From the NCBI GenBank assembly GCA_003666385.1, contig QPIN01000043.1, positions 1 through 40,884 on the forward strand: a DNA stretch of 40,884 nucleotides, in the 5' to 3' direction. The position numbers and the translations under genes were made by a program. This document shows, one piece after another, positions 1 to 8,128 of the stretch. Under the pieces are notes generated by a model. The model had not been told where the DNA came from and did no database searches. It saw only the letters and a program-made list of their open reading frames with translations. The DNA is from Methylococcales symbiont of Hymedesmia sp. n. MRB-2018. Lineage in GTDB: Bacteria; Pseudomonadota; Gammaproteobacteria; Methylococcales; Methylomonadaceae. How positions within the stretch are numbered: position 1 is the first letter of the stretch; each line of letters opens with the position of its first letter.

Positions 1-127
1 AAAACCACTGAAAAACAGGAATAAAATTGATTTAATGTATTAAATGACCTAAAGAACAGTGTAATTGACGAAAAAATAGGGGAAGCCTAATGAATATGGA
101 TAAAGTTGTTGGTTGTGCTGAGGTCTC
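1..127 (-). mobile_element. End of an insertion element (partial)
   Basis: Read on the minus strand, the HsdM similarity stops abruptly at position 128 and the next 16 bases are GAGACCTCAGCACAAC. This matches 15 of 16 bases of the terminal repeat of the complete short element at 14019-14159 (GAGACCTCAGCATAAC). I therefore infer that 127 is the outer end of a related insertion element running out of the window to the left. No transposase reading frame can be seen in these 127 bases, so it could be an IS or a non-autonomous derivative. Confidence 0.5.
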
Positions 128-391
128 AATATAACGCCAACGAGAAATGTCCTCTAAAAAGAAAACATTTTTCATTGTGTAAAAATCTTTCATTTCTACA
201 TATTTTTCTTTACCACTCTCTATAAGTTTTTCTCTGCGTTGTTGAAACTTATCGCTGGCAAATTTTAAGAAAATAAGCCCTAAAACAACATGCTTATACT
301 CAGCAGGTTCAACCGAGCCTCTTAATTTATCGCACGACTGCCATAGTGTTTCTTCTATGGATTTTTCTTTTGTATTATTTGTCTTTGCCAT
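128..391 (-). pseudogene. hsdM: Type I restriction-modification methylase HsdM, N-terminal fragment
   Basis: The first 88 codons encode the N-terminal helical domain of a type I DNA methyltransferase subunit: the stretches LWQSCDKLRGSVEPAEYKHV, LIFLKFASDKF and an ISRWRYI segment are typical. Intact HsdM proteins have roughly 480-550 residues with an NPPF/NPPY catalytic motif, none of which is present here. After Ile88 the frame continues for some 30 codons into unrelated sequence that begins with an insertion-element end, giving the chimeric tail ETSAQPTTL. The gene is therefore broken within the window; whether the remainder survives beyond the element cannot be seen. No hsdS or hsdR is visible. 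The start ATG at 391 has no clear ribosome binding site. Confidence 0.8.
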
Positions 392-460
392 GGCTAGCTA
401 TTATTTTCTTTTAGTTGCTTGGGTTTCGTGTTCTAGGTTTTTGTGTATAACGCTTAGATC

Positions 461-483
461 AGCGGTGGCTTTAGCCATCCGCT
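461..483. repeat. Small near-perfect palindrome upstream of polA
   Basis: AGCGGTGGCT and AGCCATCCGCT form a hairpin with a two-base loop and one bulged base. It has no T-run, so it is not an obvious terminator. It lies in the divergent region between the hsdM fragment and polA (392-678), which otherwise holds only the polA promoter candidate. It could be a REP-like unit. Confidence 0.4.
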
Positions 484-570
484 AATGTTTGCTTGAGGGG
501 TAGGCGTTTTGAATACATGGCTCCCCTAATTCAGGAAAATTCAATCGAGAGGCAATTTTTTTAGATCATG

Positions 571-599
571 TTACTTATTTTCGTACCTTGCGATATAAT
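571..599 (+). promoter_or_regulatory. Candidate sigma-70 promoter of polA
   Basis: A perfect TATAAT at 594-599 is preceded at 17 bp by TTACTT at 571-576. Transcription would begin near 606, downstream of the upstream in-frame ATG at 568, which supports the polA start at 679. Confidence 0.5.
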
Positions 600-678
600 C
601 GCCCAGTATATTTCCATTTTCTCCCAATATATATTCAGCTATCCCATAGTAATAGCTACGGTAGTCAAATACATAAAC

Positions 679-3414
679 ATGTCTTCACAAACCAATAAAC
701 GCCTCATTTTAGTTGATGGTTCTTCTTTTCTATTTCGTGCCTATCATGCTGTTCCGCCCTTAACAAATTCACAGGGTGAGCCGACTAATGCTATCTATGG
801 GGTAGCTAATATGTTGCGCAAATTAATAGCAGACCATCGTACTGATTATTTCACCGTAGTATTTGATGCCCCAGGGAAAACTTTCCGCCACGATTTATAT
901 GATCAATACAAGGCTAATCGCCCCCCCATGGCAGATGATTTAAGAGTGCAGATTAAGCCTTTACATAAACTCATTCAAGCGATGGGTTTACCTTTAATTA
1001 TGGAGTCGGGTGTTGAGGCAGATGATGTTTTGGGCACTTTAGCACAATATGCGGCAAGTAAAGGCTTTGATGTAGTAATTTCTACTGGCGACAAAGATAT
1101 GGCGCAATTAGTTAACGCACAGATCACATTAGAAAACACCATGTCCAATACCATCTTGGATGTTCAGGGCGTATTTGATAAATTTGCTGTTAAACCTTGC
1201 CAGATTATTGATTATCTCGCTTTAATGGGTGATACCTCTGATAACATTCCAGGGGTTCCTAAAGTCGGGCCAAAAACCGCAGCAAAATGGTTGGGGATCT
1301 ATGAAACACTGGAAAATGTAATAGAAAATGCTGAACACATTAAAGGCAAAGTCGGTGAAAACCTGCGTGCCAGTCTGCAACAACTGTCTTTATCGAAACA
1401 ATTAACAACTATAAAGTGTGATCTGGGACTACCTTACACACTGGATGATTTGAAATGTCAGGCAGTAGATAATACAGAATTAAAACAGCAGCTTGAACAG
1501 CTTGGTTTTACTGTCTGGATGAAAATGTTCAATGCGCCTAAACGACAAGAAGTTATTACCAAAAGCAGTGAAGAAAAAGCAGTAGAAAAGATAAATAATC
1601 ACATTGAAACAGACTACCAAACTCTCTTTACTCAGGCCCAGTTTAATCTCTGGTTAGAGCAGTTAAAGCAATCCGAATTATTTGCCTTTGATACAGAAAC
1701 CACCAGTCTCAATTATACAGAGGCAGAAATTGTTGGTGTTTCCTTTGCTGTCGAACCAGGTAAAGCAGCTTATGTGCCCTTGGCTCATGATTATCCAGGT
1801 GCACCTGAGCAATTAAACAGAACGGATATTCTTAACGCACTAAAACCTTTACTAGAAAACCCTAGCAAAGCCAAACTGGGACAAAACCTGAAATATGATG
1901 CCAATGTACTGGCTAATTATGACATTGAAATGCAGGGTATAGTACACGATACCATGCTGGAATCATACGTGTTTAACAGCACTGCAACTAAACATAATAT
2001 GGATGATCTGGCTAAAAAATATTTACAGCTGGAAACTATTCATTTTGAAGATATTGCAGGCAAAGGTGTAAAACAACTTTTATTTTCTGATATTCCCATA
2101 GAACAAGCCAGCCCTTATGCCGCAGAAGATGCTGATATTACCCTTAGATTACATCAGACCTTAGCAGAAAAATTAAAAAACCAGCCCGCACTAGAAAAAC
2201 TTTATCAGCAAATAGAAATTCCCCTAATACCTGTTCTATCACGCATAGAAAGAAATGGCGTATTAATTGATTCAAGCATGTTGGCACAACAAAGTCTGGA
2301 ATTGGCTAATCATATTATTGCTTTAGAACAACATGCACACGACCTAGCTGGACAAGTTTTTAATATCGGTTCCCCTAAACAAATTCAAGAGATTCTTTAC
2401 GATCAACAAAAACTGCCAGTTTTAAAGAAAACACCAAAAGGTCAACCTTCTACCGCTGAATCGGTGTTACAAGAGCTCGCTAATGATTACCCTTTACCTA
2501 AATTGATTCTTGAACACCGCAGTATGAGTAAGCTCAAGTCAACTTACACCGACAAACTGCCACAACAAGTCAGTAGCAAAACAGGAAGGGTTCATACCTC
2601 TTATCACCAAGCCGTAGCAGCAACAGGAAGGCTGTCATCATCAAATCCTAATCTGCAAAATATCCCGATTCGTAGTGCTGAAGGTCGAAAAATTAGAGAA
2701 GCTTTTATTGCTCCCGAAGGCTATAAACTCATTGCAGCGGATTATTCACAAATTGAATTACGGATTATGGCACATTTATCGGAAGACGAGGGTTTATTAA
2801 CCGCTTTCGCAAAAGGCATTGATATTCATAGTGCCACAGCGGCTGAAGTCTTTGCTGTGCCAGTAGAAAGTGTAACCACTGATTTACGCCGTTCTGCTAA
2901 AGCCATTAATTTCGGTCTGATATATGGTATGTCAGCTTTTGGATTAGCAGGGCAGTTGGGTATTACCCGTTCACAAGCACAATCTTATATTAATTTATAT
3001 TTTGATCGCTATCCGGGTGTACGTCTATATATGGATAACACACGCGAATTGGCCAAAGAACAAGGCTATGTAGAAACTTTATTTGGACGGCGACTGTATT
3101 TACCAGAAATTAATTCACCCAATGCGGCAAGAAGAAAATATGCCGAGCGCACAGCAATTAATGCCCCAATGCAAGGTAGCGCTGCTGATATTATAAAAAT
3201 AGCAATGATTAATACGGATCAATGGTTACAGAACAACCAATCCGTTAATAAAATGATTATGCAAGTACATGATGAATTGGTGTTTGAAGTAATGGCAGAT
3301 CAAATTGAGTCATTTTCTACGGTTATTAACCAGATCATGTGTTCAGCCGCACAATTGACAGTACCACTTATCGTTGATATAGGCGTGGGTAACAATTGGC
3401 ATGAAGCACATTAA
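679..3414 (+). CDS. polA: DNA polymerase I
   Basis: Replication and repair polymerase that removes RNA primers and fills gaps. Starting at the ATG of MSSQTNKRL the protein has 911 residues (E. coli 928). The N-terminal third is the 5'-3' exonuclease (LVDGSSFLFRAYHA, VEADDVLGTLA, LMGDTSDNIPGVPKVGPKTA). The proofreading domain follows, with acidic residues D338/E340 (FDTETTSL), D407 and D484 (EDADITL) all present, so 3'-5' exonuclease activity is expected. The polymerase domain has motif A around D688 (ADYSQIELR), motif B (RRSAKAINFGLIYG) and motif C H864-D865-E866 (QVHDELVFE). The reading frame is open to an ATG at 568, but those 37 extra codons are hydrophobic, unlike PolA, and would precede the promoter. 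No good Shine-Dalgarno is seen before 679. It is a single-gene unit. Confidence 0.97.
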   Translation: MSSQTNKRLILVDGSSFLFRAYHAVPPLTNSQGEPTNAIYGVANMLRKLIADHRTDYFTVVFDAPGKTFRHDLYDQYKANRPPMADDLRVQIKPLHKLIQAMGLPLIMESGVEADDVLGTLAQYAASKGFDVVISTGDKDMAQLVNAQITLENTMSNTILDVQGVFDKFAVKPCQIIDYLALMGDTSDNIPGVPKVGPKTAAKWLGIYETLENVIENAEHIKGKVGENLRASLQQLSLSKQLTTIKCDLGLPYTLDDLKCQAVDNTELKQQLEQLGFTVWMKMFNAPKRQEVITKSSEEKAVEKINNHIETDYQTLFTQAQFNLWLEQLKQSELFAFDTETTSLNYTEAEIVGVSFAVEPGKAAYVPLAHDYPGAPEQLNRTDILNALKPLLENPSKAKLGQNLKYDANVLANYDIEMQGIVHDTMLESYVFNSTATKHNMDDLAKKYLQLETIHFEDIAGKGVKQLLFSDIPIEQASPYAAEDADITLRLHQTLAEKLKNQPALEKLYQQIEIPLIPVLSRIERNGVLIDSSMLAQQSLELANHIIALEQHAHDLAGQVFNIGSPKQIQEILYDQQKLPVLKKTPKGQPSTAESVLQELANDYPLPKLILEHRSMSKLKSTYTDKLPQQVSSKTGRVHTSYHQAVAATGRLSSSNPNLQNIPIRSAEGRKIREAFIAPEGYKLIAADYSQIELRIMAHLSEDEGLLTAFAKGIDIHSATAAEVFAVPVESVTTDLRRSAKAINFGLIYGMSAFGLAGQLGITRSQAQSYINLYFDRYPGVRLYMDNTRELAKEQGYVETLFGRRLYLPEINSPNAARRKYAERTAINAPMQGSAADIIKIAMINTDQWLQNNQSVNKMIMQVHDELVFEVMADQIESFSTVINQIMCSAAQLTVPLIVDIGVGNNWHEAH

Positions 3415-3565
3415 TTGTTTAATCTTTGCAAGCAACAGACCATCCCTGTTAATATTGAAAAACCTACCGTACCTCAGCTACTAATGGGGCTTATAAACCC
3501 TGACAGTTTTTTCAAGAAGGCTTTACACAATCTGGTTTACAGGGTCGGTATATGTTGGTGTGGAA

Positions 3566-4189
3566 TTATTTTGACTTGTTGTTAACAAGAGTACTTGTTG
3601 CTGTTATTTTATTCAAGACTTCTTGGCTAAGATCATACATTCTTCCCGAAGTGGGGAGGGCTATGTTTCCATCTAAATATTCTGCTACAGAAGCCCCAAA
3701 AGCGTACTCTCTACAGGATCTAATCAGCCACATAAGAAAGAGTGGGTAAAAAATTGATAGTGCCAATAGTCCACAATAAATTCCCCAGACCCAATTGTAG
3801 CCTCCAAAGGGTGATTCAATCGTATGGTTTGCGTAATATGTGCATATCAAAAGAGCAATGATATTACCAACCAATATTCCTCTAGCTATTATTTTATCTT
3901 TGCCATCAAAGATAAACCACTCATAGGAACCTCTCTTCAATTTATGTTCCCAAGCATCTTTGTTGGCTCCAGTATGGAAGCCTTCTAAATAGCCCCACTC
4001 GGGTTTAAGCAATTCATCACTGATACCACTGATCTTTTCATCTTTATATTGTCTTAAAAATCTATCAGCTAGTTCCTTCATTTCATGGCGGAATTTATAG
4101 GTGTTTAATTCTAGGTAAGATAAATTGACCACAATAGCCACTTCAATAAGATAGGCCAAATTAAGTGGCATAAGGGCTTCTACCGACAT
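3566..4189 (-). CDS. Unknown membrane protein, second gene of a two-gene unit
   Basis: I do not recognise a family for this 207-residue protein. It has a hydrophobic N-terminal segment (about residues 10-30), a charged soluble middle portion (about 35-100) containing several Trp and Gly, then two strong membrane helices (about 103-121 and 133-158), and a short soluble tail. The start ATG at 4189 is preceded by an AGAGG ribosome binding site that sits in the 11-bp gap after the upstream gene's stop codon, so the two are almost surely co-transcribed and co-regulated. A soluble sensor-like partner with a membrane protein is a layout common in defence and stress modules, but nothing in the sequence proves such a role. 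Confidence 0.75.
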   Translation of the reverse strand: MSVEALMPLNLAYLIEVAIVVNLSYLELNTYKFRHEMKELADRFLRQYKDEKISGISDELLKPEWGYLEGFHTGANKDAWEHKLKRGSYEWFIFDGKDKIIARGILVGNIIALLICTYYANHTIESPFGGYNWVWGIYCGLLALSIFYPLFLMWLIRSCREYAFGASVAEYLDGNIALPTSGRMYDLSQEVLNKITATSTLVNNKSK

Positions 4190-4200
4190 AACAGCCTCTA

Positions 4201-4722
4201 TTAAGGTGTCGTGTTTACTTGTTTTTTCTCACCTCTATCAAACATTTCTGTAAACTTAGTATTTAATTGTGAAGAAATATCCCTACCATTAAAACAAGCT
4301 ACTGCCGTAGGGCGTAATCGATCGGGTTCTAATCTATAGGCAAAATCATCCGCAACTACAAAATGACTATCTACAGTGGCATCATCGGGATTAGTAACGT
4401 ATTTTATTGTACACTGGCGTTTGTATTCGGTCTTTTCGCAAAGGGTAATTAATTTATTATTTTCAGCAACTTCTCCTTTCTCTTGAATAAGAATGTTCAG
4501 GCGGCGAGATGTTACAGATAAGAATCTTTTAATACTCGCTAAAACAGCCCCAGTTGCATATACCTGACTGTTAAGTCCGCCAGTGAACACAGAAACAGTA
4601 TTTTCAGCACACCCAAATAAACTTTCTATTAAAACTTCAGCGTGCTGAATCCCGCCATTAGGAATTAATGTTTTGCTTTTTTCTTCTGCTCTTTTTCTAA
4701 CATACGCCTTATATTGTTCCAC
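4201..4722 (-). CDS. Unknown protein with PLD-like fold signature
   Basis: A 173-residue soluble protein with a GTG start at 4722 and an AGAGGC ribosome binding site six bases upstream. The order of segments (NGGIQHAEVLIESLF, then a VSVFTGGLNSQVY strand-loop, then LNILIQE, then SHFVVADDFAYRLEPD and a C-terminal FNGRD..) looks like a phospholipase-D-like fold. The final HxK position reads H-F-V, so the usual catalytic HKD motif is absent and a nuclease or lipase activity is unlikely; a ligand-sensing role is possible. This comparison rests on recall of the pattern, not on a search. It is the first gene of a two-gene unit with the membrane protein at 3566-4189. Neither flank is functionally related. 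Confidence 0.7.
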   Translation of the reverse strand: MEQYKAYVRKRAEEKSKTLIPNGGIQHAEVLIESLFGCAENTVSVFTGGLNSQVYATGAVLASIKRFLSVTSRRLNILIQEKGEVAENNKLITLCEKTEYKRQCTIKYVTNPDDATVDSHFVVADDFAYRLEPDRLRPTAVACFNGRDISSQLNTKFTEMFDRGEKKQVNTTP

Positions 4723-4827
4723 TTAATCGCCTCTATTTATATTTACTAAAATTATTGTAACTACTCAGCGTACTCCGTAACTGCTCAGCCTGCCCATTCT
4801 TTTCTTATTTAGTTGAACCCAGGTTAT

Positions 4828-5916
4828 TTAAAACCTCCAACTTGCAGACCAACTAATCTGATACCCTAAAGCATGTTTATAATCAATATAGGCTGGATCA
4901 TGGGTTGTTCCAGCTGTTAGGGCGGTTCCTTTATTAACATAACGAATATAAGGCACATGGCTGAGATACCTGATACCAGCATTAATATTAAAATCAATAG
5001 CTTTGTTATAGGCATAGGATGCCAGTATATTTAATTGAGCTGTTAGTGCAAATCTATCATCGTTTATGCTTAAATCAGAATTAGCATTGATAGGCGGTGA
5101 GACTATTGATACTGCTGTTAGCTGAGTGCCACGATATTTACTATCCAAATAATAAAGCCCTAAAGAACCATTGGCAGAAAAATGGATAAATTGATTGAGC
5201 CCAACATCTCTGCTTATTTTAATGGTGCCACCATAGTAAGAGGCATCTAATTTTTCTGTTAAATTCATATAAATTTCACTAGGTGGACGATTGGATTCAT
5301 AAGCATTGGTATCTGTTTTTTGTATTAATCTTTGATAACTAGGACCAATACTAATGCCTAGTTTTCTGGTAAGTGCCTTGCTGGTTAAATCCATACCGAA
5401 AAACTTCATATTCCGCTTGGTTGTAATACGAATTGGGTCGCCAAAAGCAAAATTAGGTGTTCCGCGCAATGCACTGCCATCAATCGCACCAACCCAACCT
5501 AATAGGCGAAAATCATTAGGTCTGTTGCTAATTTCATCGAGCAGACATTGATTTACAATGCCACCACATAAAGCAATCTCCTCATCCCAAGATTGCCTGT
5601 CTCCGCTATATTCTTTGCTATCACGGGTATTGAGCCGGCTAAAAAAACCACTAAAATTAATATGGCTGGTGTCAGTGTTGTTATCAATCGAAAAAGTCAA
5701 TAAAGGCGCTGCTTTGTCAGTCGTATCATAATTATCAATAAAACCAAGCACTTCCTCAGCACCATTAACTTCCACAAAAGGTGTGGATTCTGGCAAATCA
5801 AGCCACAAAGCACCCACACCAATTTTTACCTGTGTGTCTGACTGTGCATAGGATTGAATTGGCAAAAAACCAATCAAAAATATTACAAGGGATAGGGATA
5901 AATTATAATTAATCAT
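4828..5916 (-). CDS. Outer-membrane beta-barrel protein
   Basis: A 362-residue protein with a cleavable signal peptide (hydrophobic residues 7-19, cleavage expected after SYA at about 25). The mature part alternates polar and hydrophobic residues in strand-sized blocks rich in Tyr, Ser, Gly and Asn, and ends in the sequence SWSASWRF; a terminal Phe is the recognition signature for the BAM machine. I infer a barrel of roughly 12-16 strands. It contains a Cys pair (CGGIVNQC, in an apparent surface loop). It is probably a channel or surface protein; no substrate can be assigned. It is transcribed alone on the minus strand and no Shine-Dalgarno is evident. Confidence 0.75.
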   Translation of the reverse strand: MINYNLSLSLVIFLIGFLPIQSYAQSDTQVKIGVGALWLDLPESTPFVEVNGAEEVLGFIDNYDTTDKAAPLLTFSIDNNTDTSHINFSGFFSRLNTRDSKEYSGDRQSWDEEIALCGGIVNQCLLDEISNRPNDFRLLGWVGAIDGSALRGTPNFAFGDPIRITTKRNMKFFGMDLTSKALTRKLGISIGPSYQRLIQKTDTNAYESNRPPSEIYMNLTEKLDASYYGGTIKISRDVGLNQFIHFSANGSLGLYYLDSKYRGTQLTAVSIVSPPINANSDLSINDDRFALTAQLNILASYAYNKAIDFNINAGIRYLSHVPYIRYVNKGTALTAGTTHDPAYIDYKHALGYQISWSASWRF

Positions 5917-6092
5917 ACTATTTTAGATAATAAACAAGATAATAAAGCACGCATAGAAAATCAAAGGGGCAGACTGAGATTCCCCCATTTGACTGAACCA
6001 TCCCGATAGATTAACCTTGTTTTTTATTTTGTTTCTCCTGCACATATAAACGAAGGCTTGAAAGTTAGTGCCTCTACTTTGAATAGTAAGGT
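5917..6092. other. Non-coding gap
   Basis: Region between the sulfotransferase stop and the barrel start, both minus strand. GGGG and CCCC arms around 5965-5986 could form a weak hairpin, but no convincing terminator or promoter can be named. Confidence 0.4.
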
Positions 6093-7031
6093 TTACGGTT
6101 TGGTCGCTGAAATAACTTCACTTATTCTTTTTTTGATAGCTTTTAATAATTTTATTGTTTTGCCGAATGTGCCAAGATTTTTGTGTAGTAATTTTTCTAC
6201 GCTGATATGTTTTTTACGCACCCATAATAGATATTCTTCTTCTTGCTCACAAACAGGAATGTGTTCATTTTTTGCAATTTTCCATGAATCTTTCTCATAG
6301 TTAAAGTGCAAAAAGTCTTCTTTATAAAAATCATAAACCAAGGCAGCAAGTTCTTTATCGTATAAATTTTTCCAATTACTAACGGTTTTATTTCTGTGTC
6401 CTAATGAAATATTAAAATCTCTACCACTGGTGCTTTTTATTTTTTGCTTTAAAGTTTGCAATCCTTGTTTAAATTCCTCCACCTTAATTATCAAATGATA
6501 ATCAATTATTTCTGGATATAAAAGATTCACCATAGGTCGCCAGTGACCATCGCATTTTTGTTTATTTTGTGTATTTACAACAAAATGCACAAACGCTTCA
6601 AAAGGAACAATATGTTTGTTAATATCAATTTCAGGATTCATCCCAAGTATTTGTTCAACATTAGAATTAAATTCTGCTGTGTGGATGGCGATTTTGTCGC
6701 GCCAAGCAGATACTAATCTGGCATAAGGATTACGCACGGAGCACCAACGCAAAGCTTCAGTTTCTTTGCTATTTAAAATGTAACTGGATTTTTTTATCGG
6801 CAGTTTACCAAGATTGGTTGCTTTTTGTGCAAAAGGCTTATTAATTCCCCATCCAACTCCAATGGCAATTCCTTCATTATTCATAATCATTACTTTTAAT
6901 GAACTACACGCAGATTTTGGTACTAATACTGCTAAATATTTATTTTTTTCCGACCAATGACAGTCTAAATAAGGCAAATTTTTCATAAGAAATAATGGCG
7001 ACAAGGCTAATTTTTTATTTTTCAAGCCCAA
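6093..7031 (-). CDS. Sulfotransferase (family 2 type)
   Basis: Predicted PAPS-dependent sulfotransferase acting on a carbohydrate or other acceptor. The 5'-phosphosulfate loop is LVPKSACSSLK (residues 36-46, counted from the 7031 start), in a form close to the PKxGSTS motif, and the 3'-phosphate binding motif is VRNPYARLVSAW with R100 and S108. The 312-residue length fits a single catalytic domain. No signal peptide or membrane helix is seen, so it should be cytoplasmic. The start is uncertain: the longest frame begins with TTG at 7031, overlapping the 3' end of bamD by 17 bases, with GGGAC as a possible ribosome binding site; an ATG at 6986 without a Shine-Dalgarno is the alternative. The overlap suggests translational coupling to bamD. 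Acceptor unknown. Confidence 0.8.
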   Translation of the reverse strand: MGLKNKKLALSPLFLMKNLPYLDCHWSEKNKYLAVLVPKSACSSLKVMIMNNEGIAIGVGWGINKPFAQKATNLGKLPIKKSSYILNSKETEALRWCSVRNPYARLVSAWRDKIAIHTAEFNSNVEQILGMNPEIDINKHIVPFEAFVHFVVNTQNKQKCDGHWRPMVNLLYPEIIDYHLIIKVEEFKQGLQTLKQKIKSTSGRDFNISLGHRNKTVSNWKNLYDKELAALVYDFYKEDFLHFNYEKDSWKIAKNEHIPVCEQEEEYLLWVRKKHISVEKLLHKNLGTFGKTIKLLKAIKKRISEVISATKP

Positions 7032-7854
7032 TATAGTCCCATATTTGGTTCACTATAGAAGCTTCTCTGTGTTCTGGTATGGGGGGACCATTAGGAAAAT
7101 TTTCTTGATAAACTCTAGCGGCATCTTCTGCCAGATCATCCAGACCCAGTTTTGTATAAGCATCTTGCATGACCTGTAAGGCATAAGGTACAGCAGGTGT
7201 GCGTTGAAATTCTTTAATCACAAAACCAGCCCTATTAGCGGCGGCAACATAGGCTTTACGTTTCATATAAAATCGTGCTACATGAATTTCGTACATGGCT
7301 AGATTATTTCTCAAAGACAGCATTCTTTGTTTTGCGTCGGGGGTATATTTGCTGTCAGGAAAGCGTCGCGTTAACTCTTGAAAACTATCGTAAGATTCTT
7401 CTACATTGCCTGAGTTACGTTGAGAAGAATCCGTGGGTAAAAAACGCTGAATAAAACCGATACTGCGATTAAAATTAATGAGACCTTTTAAATAATAGGC
7501 GTAATCTACGCTTGGGTTTCTAGGATGAATTTTAATAAAGCGGTCAGCAGCAGCAATCGCTGATTCAGGATCTTCATTTTTAAAATGGGCATAGGCGACA
7601 TCAAGCTGAGTTTGTGTTGCATACTCGCCAAAGGGATAAAGAGCCTCTAATGTCTCGTAGAATTTTATAGCGCTGGTATAATTTTCAGAATCCATTGCAG
7701 CTCTAGCTTTATCATGGAATTTTTTTTCATCCCAATCAGCATATTTGTTGGCTGCATCTGTCCCTTCAAATTTAAAATTTTGTATGGTTTCACAAGCTTG
7801 TAAAACCATGCCTAGTAAAAAAACAAGGAATGTTTTTTGTAAAAATAATCGCAT
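7015..7854 (-). CDS. bamD: Outer-membrane assembly lipoprotein BamD
   Basis: Essential periplasmic-face lipoprotein of the BAM complex, which folds beta-barrels into the outer membrane. The N terminus is a lipoprotein signal with lipobox LQAC and lipidated Cys21. It is followed by tetratricopeptide-type repeats (FHDKARAAMDSENYTSAIKF, YPFGEYATQTQLDVAYAHF, ELTRRFPDSKYTPDAKQRM, VPYALQVMQDAYTKLGLDDLA), the usual five-TPR BamD layout. The length of 279 residues is slightly above E. coli BamD (245). As in E. coli, it is divergent from rluD-pgeF. Here a MITE-like element occupies most of the divergent intergenic region, so the promoter for this essential gene must lie inside or beside that element. 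Confidence 0.93.
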   Translation of the reverse strand: MRLFLQKTFLVFLLGMVLQACETIQNFKFEGTDAANKYADWDEKKFHDKARAAMDSENYTSAIKFYETLEALYPFGEYATQTQLDVAYAHFKNEDPESAIAAADRFIKIHPRNPSVDYAYYLKGLINFNRSIGFIQRFLPTDSSQRNSGNVEESYDSFQELTRRFPDSKYTPDAKQRMLSLRNNLAMYEIHVARFYMKRKAYVAAANRAGFVIKEFQRTPAVPYALQVMQDAYTKLGLDDLAEDAARVYQENFPNGPPIPEHREASIVNQIWDYIGLEK

Positions 7855-7909
7855 AATGTTAACAGCACACTGTAAGATCAGAGGTTTTATCGTTCAATCT
7901 TACCCTAGA

Positions 7910-8070
7910 GAGACCTTTGCATAAATATGAATAATCATCAGAATGCCATCTTTCCTCAGTTTGAAAACTTTTTAAAAACACCCTTAGCACTGCCAAGCGT
8001 GGATTTAAAAAATTCGCAACTTAATAAAATCTGTCATCCTGACAATCATTCCTATTTATCCCAAGGTCTC
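7910..8070. mobile_element. MITE-like element between bamD and rluD
   Basis: A 161-bp sequence with imperfect terminal inverted repeats of about 27 bp: the left end reads GAGACCTTTGCATAAATATG and the inverted right end GAGACCTTGGGATAAATAGG, differing at four positions in the first 27. It is bracketed by CTAGA (7905-7909) and CTAGG (8071-8075), consistent with a target duplication of CTAG plus one base. It has no reading frame of useful size, so it is non-autonomous. The outer GAGACC is shared with the elements at 14019-14159 and 127. Confidence 0.7.
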
Positions 8071-8128
8071 CTAGGATAGAATTTTGTTGATAGATAAAAT
8101 GGTGAGTATAACTTAATTTAAACAGGAT

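Noticed and set aside
568..678. Upstream in-frame ATG extending polA by 37 codons
   Set aside because: The extension is hydrophobic and unlike PolA, and a TATAAT at 594-599 would place the transcript start after it.
3552..3749. Plus-strand open frame of 65 codons
   Set aside because: It lies opposite the 3' end of the membrane protein gene on the minus strand, has no recognisable protein features and no ribosome binding site.
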